DNA of 64,000 nt from positions 744,001 to 808,000 of the forward strand of contig NZ_UGQM01000001.1 of NCBI RefSeq assembly GCF_900454025.1. The letters are read 5' to 3'. The position numbers and the translations under genes are program-made. The first letter of the stretch is position 1; each line of letters opens with the position of its first letter. Source of the DNA: Mycolicibacterium gilvum (GTDB lineage Bacteria; Actinomycetota; Actinomycetes; Mycobacteriales; Mycobacteriaceae). This document shows, piece after piece, positions 1 to 8,887 of this stretch. Under the pieces are notes generated by a model. It searched no databases. It was not told the DNA's origin and was given only the letters and a program-made list of their open reading frames with translations.

Positions 1-357
1 CAGGTCGCCGGTCTGGAACTACGGCACCGCCAGCACGCCCGCGTCGAGGACCGTATCCGCGAACTCAAAGCCACCGGGCTGCGTAACCTGCCCTGCCACT
101 CCTTCTGGGCCAATGCTGCCTGGCTCGAAATCGTCCTGGCCGCCGCTGACCTGGTCACCTGGACCCGCCTCATCGGGTTCGCCAGCGATCGCGCTCTGGC
201 CCGCGTCGAGATCACCACGTTCCGCTACCGGGTCCTGCACGTGGCCGCCCGTATCACCCGCGGCGCCCGCCAACTGCGGCTACGCATCGATGCCACCTGG
301 CGCTGGGCGGCGGCGATCGCCGCCGCCTGGCACCGCGTCCGCACCGCCTTCGGATAA
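1..357 (+). CDS. IS1380-family transposase, C-terminal part
   Basis: This frame is open from the window edge to a TAA and gives 118 residues without a start, so the 5' part lies outside the window. It contains ARVEDRIRELKATGLRNLP and then an aromatic/hydrophobic stretch (FWANAAWLEIVLAAADLVTW). That pattern is typical of the end of the DDE domain in IS1380-type transposases, where the glutamate of the E-D-R segment is catalytic. It marks the left edge of the accessory region as IS-derived. Whether the enzyme is intact upstream cannot be judged. Confidence 0.85.
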   Translation, partial: QVAGLELRHRQHARVEDRIRELKATGLRNLPCHSFWANAAWLEIVLAAADLVTWTRLIGFASDRALARVEITTFRYRVLHVAARITRGARQLRLRIDATWRWAAAIAAAWHRVRTAFG

Positions 358-703
358 CACCCCACCCCATCGGACCCATCAACGATGAAGGACCCACAGG
401 CCCCAGGAAAGCCCGCCCCACCCGGCGACACGGGACAGCACCTCTACGCCACCACACGAAAACCACTACCCAACAACACAACTCGGCATCACACCGAACC
501 CACACCAATTACCACGCAAAATCCGGGTTAGCCACATGGTTGGTAGATCGTCCCGGAAGACGCCCGCGCGACGGCCCCGTGATCCGCCCCTGCACCCGCC
601 GGTGCGGAATCTCGTGCTGGTTGTGAATCCCAACCGGGCCTGATGGTGCGCTGCGCGGCCTGAAGAAGTGCACGATGCCGATTCATGATCTGGCATGAAG
701 AGG
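358..703. other. Non-coding stretch after IS1380 transposase
   Basis: I see no supported gene here. The stretch is C-rich just after the transposase stop. Near 519-533 it contains a run ending in AAAATCCGGGTTAG, which resembles the outer end of IS1380-type elements, so the right end of the IS is probably near 520-535. The left end is outside the window, so the boundary and any target duplication cannot be confirmed. Confidence 0.4.
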
Positions 704-853
704 TCACCAGCCGAGCAAAGTGCCGCTCGGGGGTAACCAGGTGAGGTCGACTGTGTCGAGGGTCTGTTGCGCCTCCGCCAGCGTGCGGACGAATACCGCG
801 TCGACGAGGTCCGCACGGGTGGGGAAGTGACCGTACGGGCCACGCACTGGCAT
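704..853 (-). pseudogene. TetR-family regulator remnant
   Basis: The reverse strand encodes 49 residues with YGHFPTRADLVDAVF followed by a helix (RTLAEAQQTLDTVDL). This matches the end of the TetR DNA-binding domain (the Y-x-H-F-x-x-R-x-x-L motif) and the start of the ligand domain. The first helices of the helix-turn-helix and nearly all of the effector domain are missing, so it is a fragment. It lies between the IS1380 end and the lipoprotein operon. A palindromic TACGTACGTA sequence just upstream (about 866-876) could be a relic of its operator. Confidence 0.6.
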
Positions 854-980
854 AGATCCTACTGTGTACGTACGTTGACAGCAGAACCCCTCGGATCCAT
901 TGCTGTTCGCTTGGTGTACCGCGCCTTTGTTGCCGTTTGCAGCGTCGTCAACGTCGCAGCGGGGTTGCGAGTAAGCCCGT

Positions 981-1826
981 TCATGGTGCGTCGAAGGTGT
1001 AGAACGTCTCGAAGGTGGTTGCACTGTCGGTCGAGCGGTGGATGCCCTTCTCGGTCGCAACGAACACCAGGCCTCGCCCCGCTGCCAACACAGCCTGCGG
1101 GCGCTCACCCAGATCGCGTTGCGCTTGCCACGTTGCCCCCGAATCTTGGCTGGCATACACCATCCCGGTCGGGGTAACCCCGATCAAGGGTCCTTCGTCG
1201 GGCCAACTCAGCAAGATCAGAGGGGGTGTGCCGACGACAGGTGTGAAGGTCTTAGCCTGGTCGACGCTGCGCAACATGCCCGTGCCGGTCGTGGCGAGGA
1301 CGCCGTTGGGGTCGGTGGGTGACACCGCGATGTCGACGGCGCTGATCTCCGCACGTCGATCCCAGGTCTTTTTGTCTGCGGTTACCATCACCGATCGGGT
1401 TCCGCTGTCGAGTCCAAAGAGCAGTCCATGCCGGTAGTCGAGGGAATGGAAATCGGCCTCGCCGGTCATCGACAGTGTGTGCCAGGTTTGGCCGCCGTCG
1501 GTGCTTTCGATCAAACCAAGGTTCGGTGGAGCGTCGCGGCTGTCTGCGCCGGGATGCCCACTGCCCAGGAAATGATTCGGTCCTACGACAATGAATCCCA
1601 TGAAGTCCTGCACGAGGTCGCCGACGAGTTCGGGGTCGCGCTCCCCGGCGAGTCGGTACACGCCGTAGTGCGTGCCGGCATACAACACGCCGTCGGAATC
1701 CACGCCCATGGCGTGGATGTGCGAAAAACCGCTGGGGTTGGATCGGCCAGAGGGGCTGTCAGCACTTGAGCATGCTCCGCTCAGCAATGCGGTAACCGTA
1801 GAGATAGTGATCAGGGCCGAGCGCAT
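981..1826 (-). CDS. F510_1955-type beta-propeller lipoprotein
   Basis: A predicted exported lipoprotein of 281 aa. From the chosen ATG there is a short hydrophobic signal and a lipobox, LSGAC, with the lipidated Cys at about residue 19. A GTG 30 bp upstream in frame is an alternative start. The mature part carries repeated propeller blades with BNR/Asp-box motifs such as ESTDGGQTW and SQDSGATW, as in photosystem-stability-factor or exo-sialidase-like folds. Annotation pipelines call this family F510_1955 glycosylhydrolase, but no enzymatic role is shown. It lies 78 bp downstream of the L,D-transpeptidase on the same strand and is probably co-transcribed with it from the promoter near 3267. 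Confidence 0.8.
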   Translation of the reverse strand: MRSALITISTVTALLSGACSSADSPSGRSNPSGFSHIHAMGVDSDGVLYAGTHYGVYRLAGERDPELVGDLVQDFMGFIVVGPNHFLGSGHPGADSRDAPPNLGLIESTDGGQTWHTLSMTGEADFHSLDYRHGLLFGLDSGTRSVMVTADKKTWDRRAEISAVDIAVSPTDPNGVLATTGTGMLRSVDQAKTFTPVVGTPPLILLSWPDEGPLIGVTPTGMVYASQDSGATWQAQRDLGERPQAVLAAGRGLVFVATEKGIHRSTDSATTFETFYTFDAP

Positions 1827-1904
1827 GCGTGCCTGCCATCTCAAGGGCGTTGTCACGACAGCCGTCTGTGATGATTGCAGCGTGATCGGTGCTTTTCGGC
1901 GGGC

Positions 1905-3128
1905 TCAGAGGTTCGCATTTCCTGCTCGCCACTGCTCCCACGGGATATTCCAATCACCGAGGCCGTCGGTACCGGACAGTGTTTGCCCTACGGTGTTGAC
2001 GACTTCGACGATGTCGCCGCGCTTGGTGTTCTCGTAGAACCAGATGGCATTCGCGGGGCTGACGTTGAGGCAGCCGTGGCTTACGTTGGCACGCCCCTGA
2101 CTGCTGACCGACCATGGTGCTGAATGCACATATATGCCGCTGTAAGACATCTGGGTCGCCCAATCGACATCGAGCCGGTAACCGTCTGGTGAATTGACCG
2201 GCACGCCGTAGGTCGACGAGTCCATGATCAGATTCGGGTACTTGTCGCCGATGATGTAGGCGCCGTTGTCAGTTGGTGTGCTGTCCTTTCCCATGGACAG
2301 CGGCATGGTCTTGATCAGTTCGCCGTTGCGCCTGACGCTCAGCGTCTTGGTGCTGTCGTCGGCGGTGGCGATGACGTGATCACCGATGGTGAACCGGGTG
2401 CTGACGTCGTCCTGGCCGAACAAGCCGTTCCCGAGGTCGACACCATACGTTTTGACCGAAACCTCAACGGTAGTACCGGGTTTCCAATATTCGGCCGGGC
2501 GCCAGCGGACCTCGCGGCTGCTGAGCCAGTAGAACGCTCCGTCTACCGGGGGAGTAGTGACGACCGTAATCGCGTTCTGGGCAGCCAGACGGTTCGGGAT
2601 GTCCTCGTCGAAGCGGACGGCGATGGGTTGGCCGACTCCGACGACTTCGCCGTTGTTCGGCATGACGTAAGGCATCGTCAGGTTCTCCGGCGACTGCGTT
2701 TGGAATGTCATGCTGTTGCGAGTGACGCCGCCCAGTCCGAATGCTTCGGCGTGCAACGTGTACTGCTTGTTGTAGCCCAGTGGTTCGGTCGTCGTCCACG
2801 TCACTCCATCTGGGCTGAGGTGCCCGTCGACTGAAATGCCGTCTGCATTGACCATGGTTACCGGACCGAGGACGCCGTCGCCGGCGGTCATCGTGACAGG
2901 AGAGTCCACCGCGACGCCGACGGCGCCGTCTGCCACTGAGGATTGCAGCGTCGGTACCAGTAATTCGCTATACGGGTCGCCCTTGTCTGCAATCACCTGA
3001 GGGGCCGGCGCGGCCGCGTTGCTGCTGCATCCCATGAGCAGCACCGTCAACGCCACCACGGCCGCGGCGATGAGCCCGAGCCGAGTGTTCCGTCGACCGA
3101 TCCGTGAAGTCCGCCGCCGCAGCAGCAT
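1905..3128 (-). CDS. L,D-transpeptidase lipoprotein (LdtMt2-like)
   Basis: A 407-aa cell-wall enzyme that forms 3-3 peptidoglycan cross-links outside the membrane. The N-terminus is Arg-rich, followed by a hydrophobic segment and a lipobox, LLMGC (Cys34). Ig-like domains follow, then the YkuD catalytic domain with SHGCLNV near residues 350-356. Cys353 is the predicted nucleophile and His351 lies beside it. The length and position of the active site match mycobacterial LdtMt2-type proteins of about 408 aa. The ATG has a strong ribosome site (GAAGGAG, 7 bp spacing). A copper-type response-regulator box lies about 138 bp upstream. The beta-propeller lipoprotein gene follows on the same strand. 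Core mycobacterial genomes carry other Ldt genes, so this may be an extra, stress-controlled copy. Confidence 0.9.
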   Translation of the reverse strand: MLLRRRTSRIGRRNTRLGLIAAAVVALTVLLMGCSSNAAAPAPQVIADKGDPYSELLVPTLQSSVADGAVGVAVDSPVTMTAGDGVLGPVTMVNADGISVDGHLSPDGVTWTTTEPLGYNKQYTLHAEAFGLGGVTRNSMTFQTQSPENLTMPYVMPNNGEVVGVGQPIAVRFDEDIPNRLAAQNAITVVTTPPVDGAFYWLSSREVRWRPAEYWKPGTTVEVSVKTYGVDLGNGLFGQDDVSTRFTIGDHVIATADDSTKTLSVRRNGELIKTMPLSMGKDSTPTDNGAYIIGDKYPNLIMDSSTYGVPVNSPDGYRLDVDWATQMSYSGIYVHSAPWSVSSQGRANVSHGCLNVSPANAIWFYENTKRGDIVEVVNTVGQTLSGTDGLGDWNIPWEQWRAGNANL

Positions 3129-3266
3129 GGCTACTCCTTCTCTGCCGTCGTCTCAACGCGGATGCGACGGCTGCAAGCATTGCTGTCCCGGCACAGTCGC
3201 GCCACGCTGCGCATGTGACCACCCTCCATGGTCACCGCTCGGTGTTTTGCTTACCTAGCCCTTCGT

Positions 3267-3286
3267 CGAAGGTTCGGTAAAGGTTC
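3267..3286 (+). promoter_or_regulatory. CopR-like direct-repeat box A (before ldt)
   Basis: Two 9-mers, CGAAGGTTC and TAAAGGTTC, are separated by GG, giving the 11-bp period typical of OmpR/PhoB-family dimers. The box lies on the strand opposite to ldt, about 138 bp before its ATG. Three matching boxes exist in the island (B at 4005, C at 7027, D at 14328). Confidence 0.6.
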
Positions 3287-4004
3287 GGACGTCGCCATTG
3301 ACCTACCAACACGAGCGTGCGTGCTACCGAAGCTACTACTGCATCGGTACGTACATCGTAGCCACCCGTCAGCGCACATGTCGGTTGACTCCCTGGCGCG
3401 AGCGGGCCGAGGGCACCTGTCACACTTCACACTCGGCGATGGGAGGGTCTGGCGCGTCAGAGAGAAATCCTCAGCTGCTACTGGGTACGCGCAGTTGCTA
3501 CGTATGTAATGAGCTCAGCCGGCAATCGTGCCTTTGCAAACCGCCGCCGCCGCGGCGTGCGGGCACAGACTGACGCCCGCAGAGTCGCTTCGGTACCTGG
3601 TTGCGGCGAGCGCTGAGCCCGGTGGTCGCCGCCGATCGTCGCGACGTTTGGCTGTTATGCAGTGTGGGAGCCTTGAGGTCGTGGTCGGGGATGCTGCGGT
3701 GATCCTACTTCCGCTGCTTGAACACGCCGGAGCCGCTGAAAGTCCAGTCGTTCGAGTGGTGGCCTTCGGCGCAGTGCACGCCACTCACCGGATGGCTATG
3801 CCGGTCGACATGATCGTTGAAGCCTTCGTCCGTCGTTGTGTCACTACGTTGGAGGCGTTCGATACACCATGAAGCCACCTGGCTCGATTCGTTCTCGATC
3901 AGAGGGTCGGCCGAGTGCTGGACAGGGGTTTACGTTTGCCTCCGGATACATGGCAGGCCATCACGACTAAGGGGATGGGCGACCGACACGAGGTCCGGCG
4001 GTCA

Positions 4005-4024
4005 GGGTCTTTACCGATTCTTCA
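4005..4024 (-). promoter_or_regulatory. CopR-like direct-repeat box B (before DUF305 gene)
   Basis: On the reverse strand it reads TGAAGAATC, GG, TAAAGACCC. It lies 68 bp before the GTG of the DUF305 lipoprotein gene and on the strand opposite to that gene, the same orientation as the other boxes. A TAGGTT sequence about 20 bp further on could serve as the -10 element. Confidence 0.62.
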
Positions 4025-4092
4025 TCGAATACGGAAGCGACCCTTTAGGTTCTGCCTGCAGGCTAGCTAGCTGCGCAACGAAAGGAATTCGC

Positions 4093-4746
4093 GTGCACCT
4101 GAACCGGTTAATTGGCATCGCCGCCGCTGCAGCACTCGCATTGAGCGCCTGCAGTAACAGCCCACAAAGCGAACAAGACATGTCGTCAATGACTACTTCG
4201 GCGGTGGCCACCCCGTCGTCATCCGCTTCTCCAAGCGAGCGCGCGCCGGGGACTCAAGCGCACAACGACGCCGATGTGACCTTCGCCCAAGGGATGATCC
4301 CGCACCATCAGCAGGCAATCGAGATGAGCGACATGCTGCTGGCAAAGCAGGGCATCGACCCGCGCGTGGTGTCGTTGGCCAACGAGATCAAGGCGGCTCA
4401 GGGCCCGGAAATCCAGCAATTGCAAGGTTGGCTATCAGAATGGGGCGTGTCTCCCACTACGTCCCCGGGCGCTGGTATGCCGGGCATGCCCGGCCATGAC
4501 ATGGGCAATATGGGCGGCGGCATGATGACCGAGGAAGACTTGACCGCGCTTCGTAACGCGCAGGGTGTCGAGGCGAGCAGGCTGTTCTTGACGCAGATGA
4601 TCGAGCATCACCGAGGTGCCGTCGCGATGGCGCAGACTGAGGTCGACAACGGCCAGTTCGCGCCGGCGATCGAGATGGCACGTACGATCATCGCCTCGCA
4701 ACAAAAAGAGATCCAGACCATGGAGCAGATCCTCGGCTCGCTGTAG
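4093..4746 (+). CDS. DUF305 lipoprotein, Met/His-rich
   Basis: A predicted exported lipoprotein of 217 aa. The GTG start has AAAGGA 6 bp upstream; longer in-frame starts lack a ribosome site and would bury the signal peptide. The lipobox is ALSAC (Cys20). Two DUF305 ferritin-like halves are visible: GMIPHHQQAIEM (His71-72) and MIEHHRGAVAMA (His172-173). A Met/Gly/His-rich loop at about 129-145 separates them. Such His-His and Met clusters are typical of extracytoplasmic metal-binding proteins, often linked to copper. Box B lies 68 bp upstream, pointing to control by the neighbouring two-component system. Metal identity is inferred. Confidence 0.88.
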   Translation: MHLNRLIGIAAAAALALSACSNSPQSEQDMSSMTTSAVATPSSSASPSERAPGTQAHNDADVTFAQGMIPHHQQAIEMSDMLLAKQGIDPRVVSLANEIKAAQGPEIQQLQGWLSEWGVSPTTSPGAGMPGMPGHDMGNMGGGMMTEEDLTALRNAQGVEASRLFLTQMIEHHRGAVAMAQTEVDNGQFAPAIEMARTIIASQQKEIQTMEQILGSL

Positions 4747-4784
4747 GGATGTCAGAACGCTAGGAGCGTCGAGCTCTCCTCGAT

Positions 4785-4819
4785 GTCCCCGTGCCGGTGA
4801 TTTCCGCCGGCACGGGGAC
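4785..4819 (+). terminator. Hairpin after DUF305 gene
   Basis: A perfect 13-bp stem (GTCCCCGTGCCGG paired with its complement) with a 9-nt loop, 38 bp after the stop codon. No strong T-run follows, as is common in mycobacteria. The remaining 200 bp up to the convergent kinase stop show nothing else. Confidence 0.65.
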
Positions 4820-5021
4820 CCTTGCAGCGATCCGCGGATCAAGACCTTGGAGGACTTGAACCTCGACGCTCGTCTTCTCTGCGGCGAGATGTGTTTGGCC
4901 CACTGGCCAACGCCTGGCCCACCGCCGCCAAACGCCGCGGTAAACCCAGGGAGACAGACCGATCTGACACGACACGCCGCTAACTACATAGCCCGGCCGC
5001 GGACGTGGACAGATTGTCCAA

Positions 5022-6221
5022 TTAGGGTCGGACGTGCAGGTCTTGAGACGCTGGCCTCGGCAAGTCTGGTCGGCGGTGCTCCGACGTGGCGACCGGAAGT
5101 GTGATGATGAACGTGGCCCCGGTGCCCGGTCCTTGGCTGCGTGCTGTGATGGAGCCCCCGTGTGCCTCGACGAGTGCTTTTGCGATTGCTAAACCGATGC
5201 CGGCTCCGCTCTTGTCGTGGGTGCGTTCTGCTTCCACGCGGTAGAACCGCTCGAATACGTGCGGAAGGTGTTGGGCGGGAATGCCTTCGCCGGTGTCGGA
5301 GATGCTGACTTCGAGCTGGTGACGGTCTATGTGGACGCGGACGTCGACGTGGCCGTGCGGCGGTGTGTGCCGCAATGCGTTGTCAAGCAGGTTGGCCATT
5401 ACCTGAGCGAGTCGCTGCGGGTCGCCTGAAACTGCGGGAACGCGGGGTGGCAGGTGGGTGGCCAGGGTTACCTGTTTGGCTCGGTAGCGTTTGGCTGCGG
5501 CGCTGACCGCGGTCCTGACCAGCTCGGCGATGTCGGTGTCAGTCGTCGTCATCGATGCGGAGCTTTCCTCAGCTTGAGAGAGAGCGGCGGCATCTTGGGC
5601 GAAACGCACCAGTCGGCGCGTCTGATCACGCAGCATGGCAGTGGTGGTCGGAGTCAGTTTCTCGACACCGTCTTCGACCGCTTCCATGTAGGCTTCCAAA
5701 ACCGCGACCGGAGTGCGGATTTCGTGGGCCAGGTCAGCGAAGAGGTGGCGGCGGGTGGCGTCCACGGCCTGCAGGCGACCGGCCATCTGATTGAACGCAG
5801 CCGCCAGCGCGTCGAAGTCCTGCCCGAGGTGCGGTGGAGCTACCCGCACGGTGTAGCGGCCGTCGGCGACCGCGGTCGCTGCTGAGGCTACTTCTGTGAC
5901 GGAGCGCTGCAGGCGCCGGCTGATGTACCAGCTGACCGCGAAGGCCGCCAGTGCCGAGACCGCCAATGCGCCGCCCACCGCGGCGACCATGGCGTACTGG
6001 TAGGCCTCCTCGGCATGATGTTGCTCGGCCGAATGTGGCGCGACGCCGGCCTGGCGCAGGTGGTCACGAAACAATGGTGGCCCTACGATGGCGGCGACGA
6101 TCCAGGTGGTCAGCGCACCGGCCAGTAACACCATGGTTTGAGCGACCAGTAGTCGCATGCCGATCCCCGGGCGCCACCAGGCGCGCACCGGCGCTCGTTG
6201 GGCGTTCGCAGGCGTGCTCAT
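5022..6221 (-). CDS. Sensor histidine kinase, CopS-like
   Basis: A membrane sensor kinase of 399 aa. It has a first membrane segment (about 22-47), a short outer loop (about 50-75), a second membrane segment (about 76-100), HAMP (about 100-155), the H-box DLAHEIRTP (His166), the N-box NLLDNALRHT, the G1 box DTGEGIP and the G2 box GAGIGLAIAK. The outer loop is His-rich (His54, His63, His68-His69), which suggests metal sensing. Its ATG overlaps the stop of the response regulator (ATGA), so the two are translationally coupled. A longer frame upstream exists but would overlap the regulator gene extensively. The signal is proposed to be copper because of the loop and the boxes near its targets. 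Confidence 0.9.
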   Translation of the reverse strand: MSTPANAQRAPVRAWWRPGIGMRLLVAQTMVLLAGALTTWIVAAIVGPPLFRDHLRQAGVAPHSAEQHHAEEAYQYAMVAAVGGALAVSALAAFAVSWYISRRLQRSVTEVASAATAVADGRYTVRVAPPHLGQDFDALAAAFNQMAGRLQAVDATRRHLFADLAHEIRTPVAVLEAYMEAVEDGVEKLTPTTTAMLRDQTRRLVRFAQDAAALSQAEESSASMTTTDTDIAELVRTAVSAAAKRYRAKQVTLATHLPPRVPAVSGDPQRLAQVMANLLDNALRHTPPHGHVDVRVHIDRHQLEVSISDTGEGIPAQHLPHVFERFYRVEAERTHDKSGAGIGLAIAKALVEAHGGSITARSQGPGTGATFIITLPVATSEHRRPDLPRPASQDLHVRP

Positions 6222-6958
6222 TGTCCGCCTCCCATCCGGTATCCCACGCCGCGCACGGTCAGCACGTAGCGCGGGGTGCTCGCGTTCTCGCCCAGCTTGC
6301 GTCTCAAATGACCGATGTGCACGTCGACGACGTGCTCGTCGCCGACCCACGGTCCGTTCCGCACCGTTTCGAGTAGCTGGCGGCGGGTCAAGACCACGCC
6401 CGGGCGTGCAGACAACGCGCTCAGCAAGTCGAACTCGGTGCGCGTCAACCGGATCGGCTCACCATCGAGGTGCACCTCTCGGGCGGCGATGTCGACTTGC
6501 AGCTTCCCGAAGCGCCGCGGCGGCGCGGCCTGGTCGCCGCCGGTCACCGTGCGTGGCCGGCGCAGCAGAGCGCGGATACGGGCCACCAACTCGCGTGGAC
6601 TGAACGGCTTGGTGATGTAGTCGTCGGCGCCGACGGTCAGCCCCACGATGGTGTCCATTTCCGTGTCACGGGCGGTGAGCATCACCACGTATGCATCAGA
6701 GAAGCTGCGCAGCTGCCGGCACACCTCCAGCCCGTCGGCACCGGGCAACCCCAGGTCGAGCACCACCACGTCGGGATCAAACTCACGCGCCAGAGCCACC
6801 GCTTCCGAACCGTCAACGGCGGTGCGGGTTTCGAACTGTTCGCGCTGCAGATAACTGGCCACCACTTCGGCGAGTGCCGCCTCGTCGTCGACGATCAATG
6901 CCCGGTAGCCCGGCGCGCCCAGACCTCCCTGAGCTGACGTGCCATCCATGCCGTCCAT
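6218..6958 (-). CDS. OmpR/PhoB-family response regulator, CopR-like
   Basis: A DNA-binding response regulator of 246 aa. The receiver domain (about 18-130) shows the acidic pair Asp24-Asp25, the phosphate-accepting Asp68 in VVVLDLGLPG and the conserved Lys in TKPFS. The C-terminal winged helix includes LTRTEFDLL and VDVHIGHLRRK. Two close ATGs (6958 and 6949) are possible starts; neither has a strong ribosome site. It is followed by its kinase with a 4-bp overlap. Box C lies about 68 bp upstream of the start, so autoregulation is plausible. It is the natural candidate to bind the four direct-repeat boxes of the island. Confidence 0.92.
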   Translation of the reverse strand: MDGMDGTSAQGGLGAPGYRALIVDDEAALAEVVASYLQREQFETRTAVDGSEAVALAREFDPDVVVLDLGLPGADGLEVCRQLRSFSDAYVVMLTARDTEMDTIVGLTVGADDYITKPFSPRELVARIRALLRRPRTVTGGDQAAPPRRFGKLQVDIAAREVHLDGEPIRLTRTEFDLLSALSARPGVVLTRRQLLETVRNGPWVGDEHVVDVHIGHLRRKLGENASTPRYVLTVRGVGYRMGGGQ

Positions 6959-7026
6959 AGTGCCCGTGAACAGGCACCAACTACACCGATACTCCGCTCG
7001 CGGCGGCACACTGGCGCCAGCCGATC

Positions 7027-7046
7027 GGGTCTTGAGCAAATCTTCA
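7027..7046 (-). promoter_or_regulatory. CopR-like direct-repeat box C (between regulator and synthase)
   Basis: The reverse strand reads TGAAGATTT, GC, TCAAGACCC. The first half is identical to the 9-mer I recall for C. glutamicum CopR. It lies 69 bp before the ATG at 7116, almost the same spacing as box B to its gene (68 bp), and is oriented the same way. It could also serve the divergent regulator gene. Confidence 0.65.
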
Positions 7047-7115
7047 CAAAACCTCCACTGAATCAGCGGACGTGGGCGGGCACCTTGGAGATCGAAAGGA
7101 AGGCCGGGTCGATAC

Positions 7116-7346
7116 ATGGTGCCGTACTGGGGCTGGGAAAGCTGGCTGGTGGCTAGCGGCACGTTGGCCGCATCCTGGACGGCTGTGGTCGCGACGGCGG
7201 TCGCATGGTTTGGCGCCTTTTCCAGCGACCGGAATACCCGCAACTTGGGTGTGGCGACGCGCGACATGTCGATTGACTCGGTCGATAAGACCCGAGCGGA
7301 CGGGCCCCCGAGGCTCGTCCCCGATCGATGGAGAAGCGACGATCAC
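7116..7346 (+). other. In-frame membrane leader before cysteine-synthase-like gene
   Basis: An ATG preceded by GAAAGGAAGG (12 bp spacing) opens 77 codons that run without a stop into the synthase frame. Residues about 8-37 are hydrophobic ([16 protein letters not shown] and onward) and start with aromatic residues, like the small W-rich membrane proteins common in such islands. The rest is polar and unrelated to the enzyme family. Either the real product is a membrane-anchored 446-aa enzyme, or a small membrane gene lost its 3' end and fused by deletion. The ribosome site and box C at 69 bp favour real initiation here. Confidence 0.55.
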
Positions 7347-8456
7347 ATGAGTCATCCCTTGTCTATCCATGCGCCCGAACTACATGCGGCGCAGTACCGC
7401 GGATTGGGCCGCTACGAACGACCGGACAACCTAGTCGGCCGCACACCGGTACTGCGGGTTTCTGAGCCGTTCAGCAGCGCGGACCGCGGATTCTGGGCCA
7501 AGCTCGAAGGCATCAATCCCGGTGGCTTGAAAGACCGCCCCGCAATGCACATGGTGGAGTGCGCCCGAGCACGCGGGAACCTGCGTCCGGGGGCGCGCAT
7601 CGTCGAATCCACAAGTGGCACACTGGGCTTAGGGTTGGCGTTGGCCGGCATCGTGTATCACCATCCGGTGACCGTGGTGACCGATCCGGGTATGGAGCCC
7701 ATCATCGTGTCGATGCTGCGGGCCTACGGCGCCGACGTCGACATGGTCACCGAGCCGCACCCGACGGGCGGATGGCAGCAGGCGCGCAAAGACCGCGTCG
7801 CTGAACTGCTGGCCGAAGACCTCGAGGCCTGGTGTCCCGACCAGTACAACAACCCCGACAACGTCGACGCATACCGGCCGCTGGCCCTGGAGCTCCAAGC
7901 TCAGCTGGGCACGGTCGACGTGCTGGTGTGCTCGGTCGGAACCGGAGGCCATTCCGCTGGCATCGCGCGGGTACTGCGTCAGTTCAATCCGCACTTACAC
8001 CTGATCGGCGTGGACACCATCGGCTCAACGATTTTCGGTCAACCCGCCGCGAACCGGCTGATGCGAGGGCTGGGCTCGAGTATCTATCCACGCAACGTGG
8101 ACTACGCCGCATTCGACGAGGTGCACTGGGTGGCGCCGGCGGAGGCGGTGTGGGCCTGCCGTACCTTGGCGGGCACCCATTACGCAACGGGCGGTTGGAG
8201 TGTAGGCGCGGTCGCGCTGGTCGCGGGTTGGGCGGCACGCACCTTCTCAAGTGACACGACGATCGCCGCGGTTTTCCCCGATGGGCCACAACGCTATTTC
8301 GACACTGTCTACAACGACGACTACTGCCGTCGCCATGACTTGCTGCTAACACAGCCGCCCGAGCAGCCGAACGTGATCGACGATCCCACCCAGGAGGTCG
8401 TCACGTCATGGACCCGCTGCGCCACGGTGATCGATCCGATGCCGACACGGGACTAA
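7347..8456 (+). CDS. PLP-dependent cysteine-synthase-family protein
   Basis: A fold-type II PLP enzyme of 369 aa from the ATG at 7347, the start that fits the family. NPGGLKDR holds the predicted PLP lysine (Lys62). STSGTLG is the substrate/carboxylate loop and GTGGH the phosphate-binding loop. It resembles cysteine synthase/cystathionine beta-synthase relatives, but the loop differs from the usual CysK/CysM TSGNTG, so the substrate is uncertain. GGAG sits 13 bp before the ATG. The frame is open back to 7116 (see the leader entry), so a membrane-anchored longer form is possible. Box C upstream puts it under the island's two-component system by inference. A role in thiol supply during metal stress would be logical but is not shown. 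Confidence 0.85.
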   Translation: MSHPLSIHAPELHAAQYRGLGRYERPDNLVGRTPVLRVSEPFSSADRGFWAKLEGINPGGLKDRPAMHMVECARARGNLRPGARIVESTSGTLGLGLALAGIVYHHPVTVVTDPGMEPIIVSMLRAYGADVDMVTEPHPTGGWQQARKDRVAELLAEDLEAWCPDQYNNPDNVDAYRPLALELQAQLGTVDVLVCSVGTGGHSAGIARVLRQFNPHLHLIGVDTIGSTIFGQPAANRLMRGLGSSIYPRNVDYAAFDEVHWVAPAEAVWACRTLAGTHYATGGWSVGAVALVAGWAARTFSSDTTIAAVFPDGPQRYFDTVYNDDYCRRHDLLLTQPPEQPNVIDDPTQEVVTSWTRCATVIDPMPTRD

Positions 8457-8686
8457 TCGGCATGGTGGGAGACTACGCGAGGTTCGGTCGCGACTCTGAC
8501 GCGCTGGTGTCGCGGCATCGTTGACGCTGATGACGCGGCACCTTTCTGCGAACCCCTGCTCCGCTTGATGCGCATTTCCCTTCTTGAGTAGGTGCCTTGC
8601 GAAAAGATCCCTGGACCCGCAGCCGGGCGCGGCTGCTGTCAGGTATGGCAACGCCGTGATGACGAGGCGAGTGAGTGGGCGGCCTA

Positions 8687-8818
8687 TTACGGCAGTGTCC
8701 AAGCGGGTGAGGTTTCGCCGTTGAGACGATTGCGGAGTCGAACTGACCGACCGGCCGGCTCACCAACCCGAGAGCGCATGAAAGCCGCGGTCTTCATGGT
8801 CTCGTTGAACTCAGACAT
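8687..8818 (-). CDS. Small 43-aa protein with strong RBS
   Basis: A short ORF beginning MSEFNETMKTAAF and rich in Arg after residue 15. I do not recognise the family. Support comes from context: a perfect GGAGGT ribosome site 6 bp before the ATG, and a DosR-like box about 70 bp upstream on the same promoter side. There is no signal peptide or membrane segment. It could instead be the surviving 5' end of a longer gene, because the 230 bp downstream hold only degenerate frames. Confidence 0.5.
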   Translation of the reverse strand: MSEFNETMKTAAFMRSRVGEPAGRSVRLRNRLNGETSPAWTLP

Positions 8819-8887
8819 ATTGGTACCTCCGGCAGCATTGGGGCGGTTAGCAGCCCTGTCGACAGCATTGACCAGCCATCGCGTCGC

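Larger units (their letters stand above)
3129..4092. other. Intergenic region between divergent ldt and DUF305 genes
   Basis: About 960 bp without a gene I can support. ORFs of up to 114 codons exist, but none shows a family motif, a plausible ribosome site or consistent codon use. The stretch holds the two regulator boxes described separately (3267-3286 and 4005-4024) and an imperfect palindrome around TACGTAC (about 3335-3361). Base composition is lower in GC than in the core part of the window, which fits acquired DNA. Confidence 0.5.

Noticed and set aside
3528..3872. 114-codon plus-strand ORF between ldt and the DUF305 gene
   Set aside because: It has no ribosome site, no domain pattern and no neighbour logic. 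The opposite strand is equally open, as expected by chance in GC-rich DNA.
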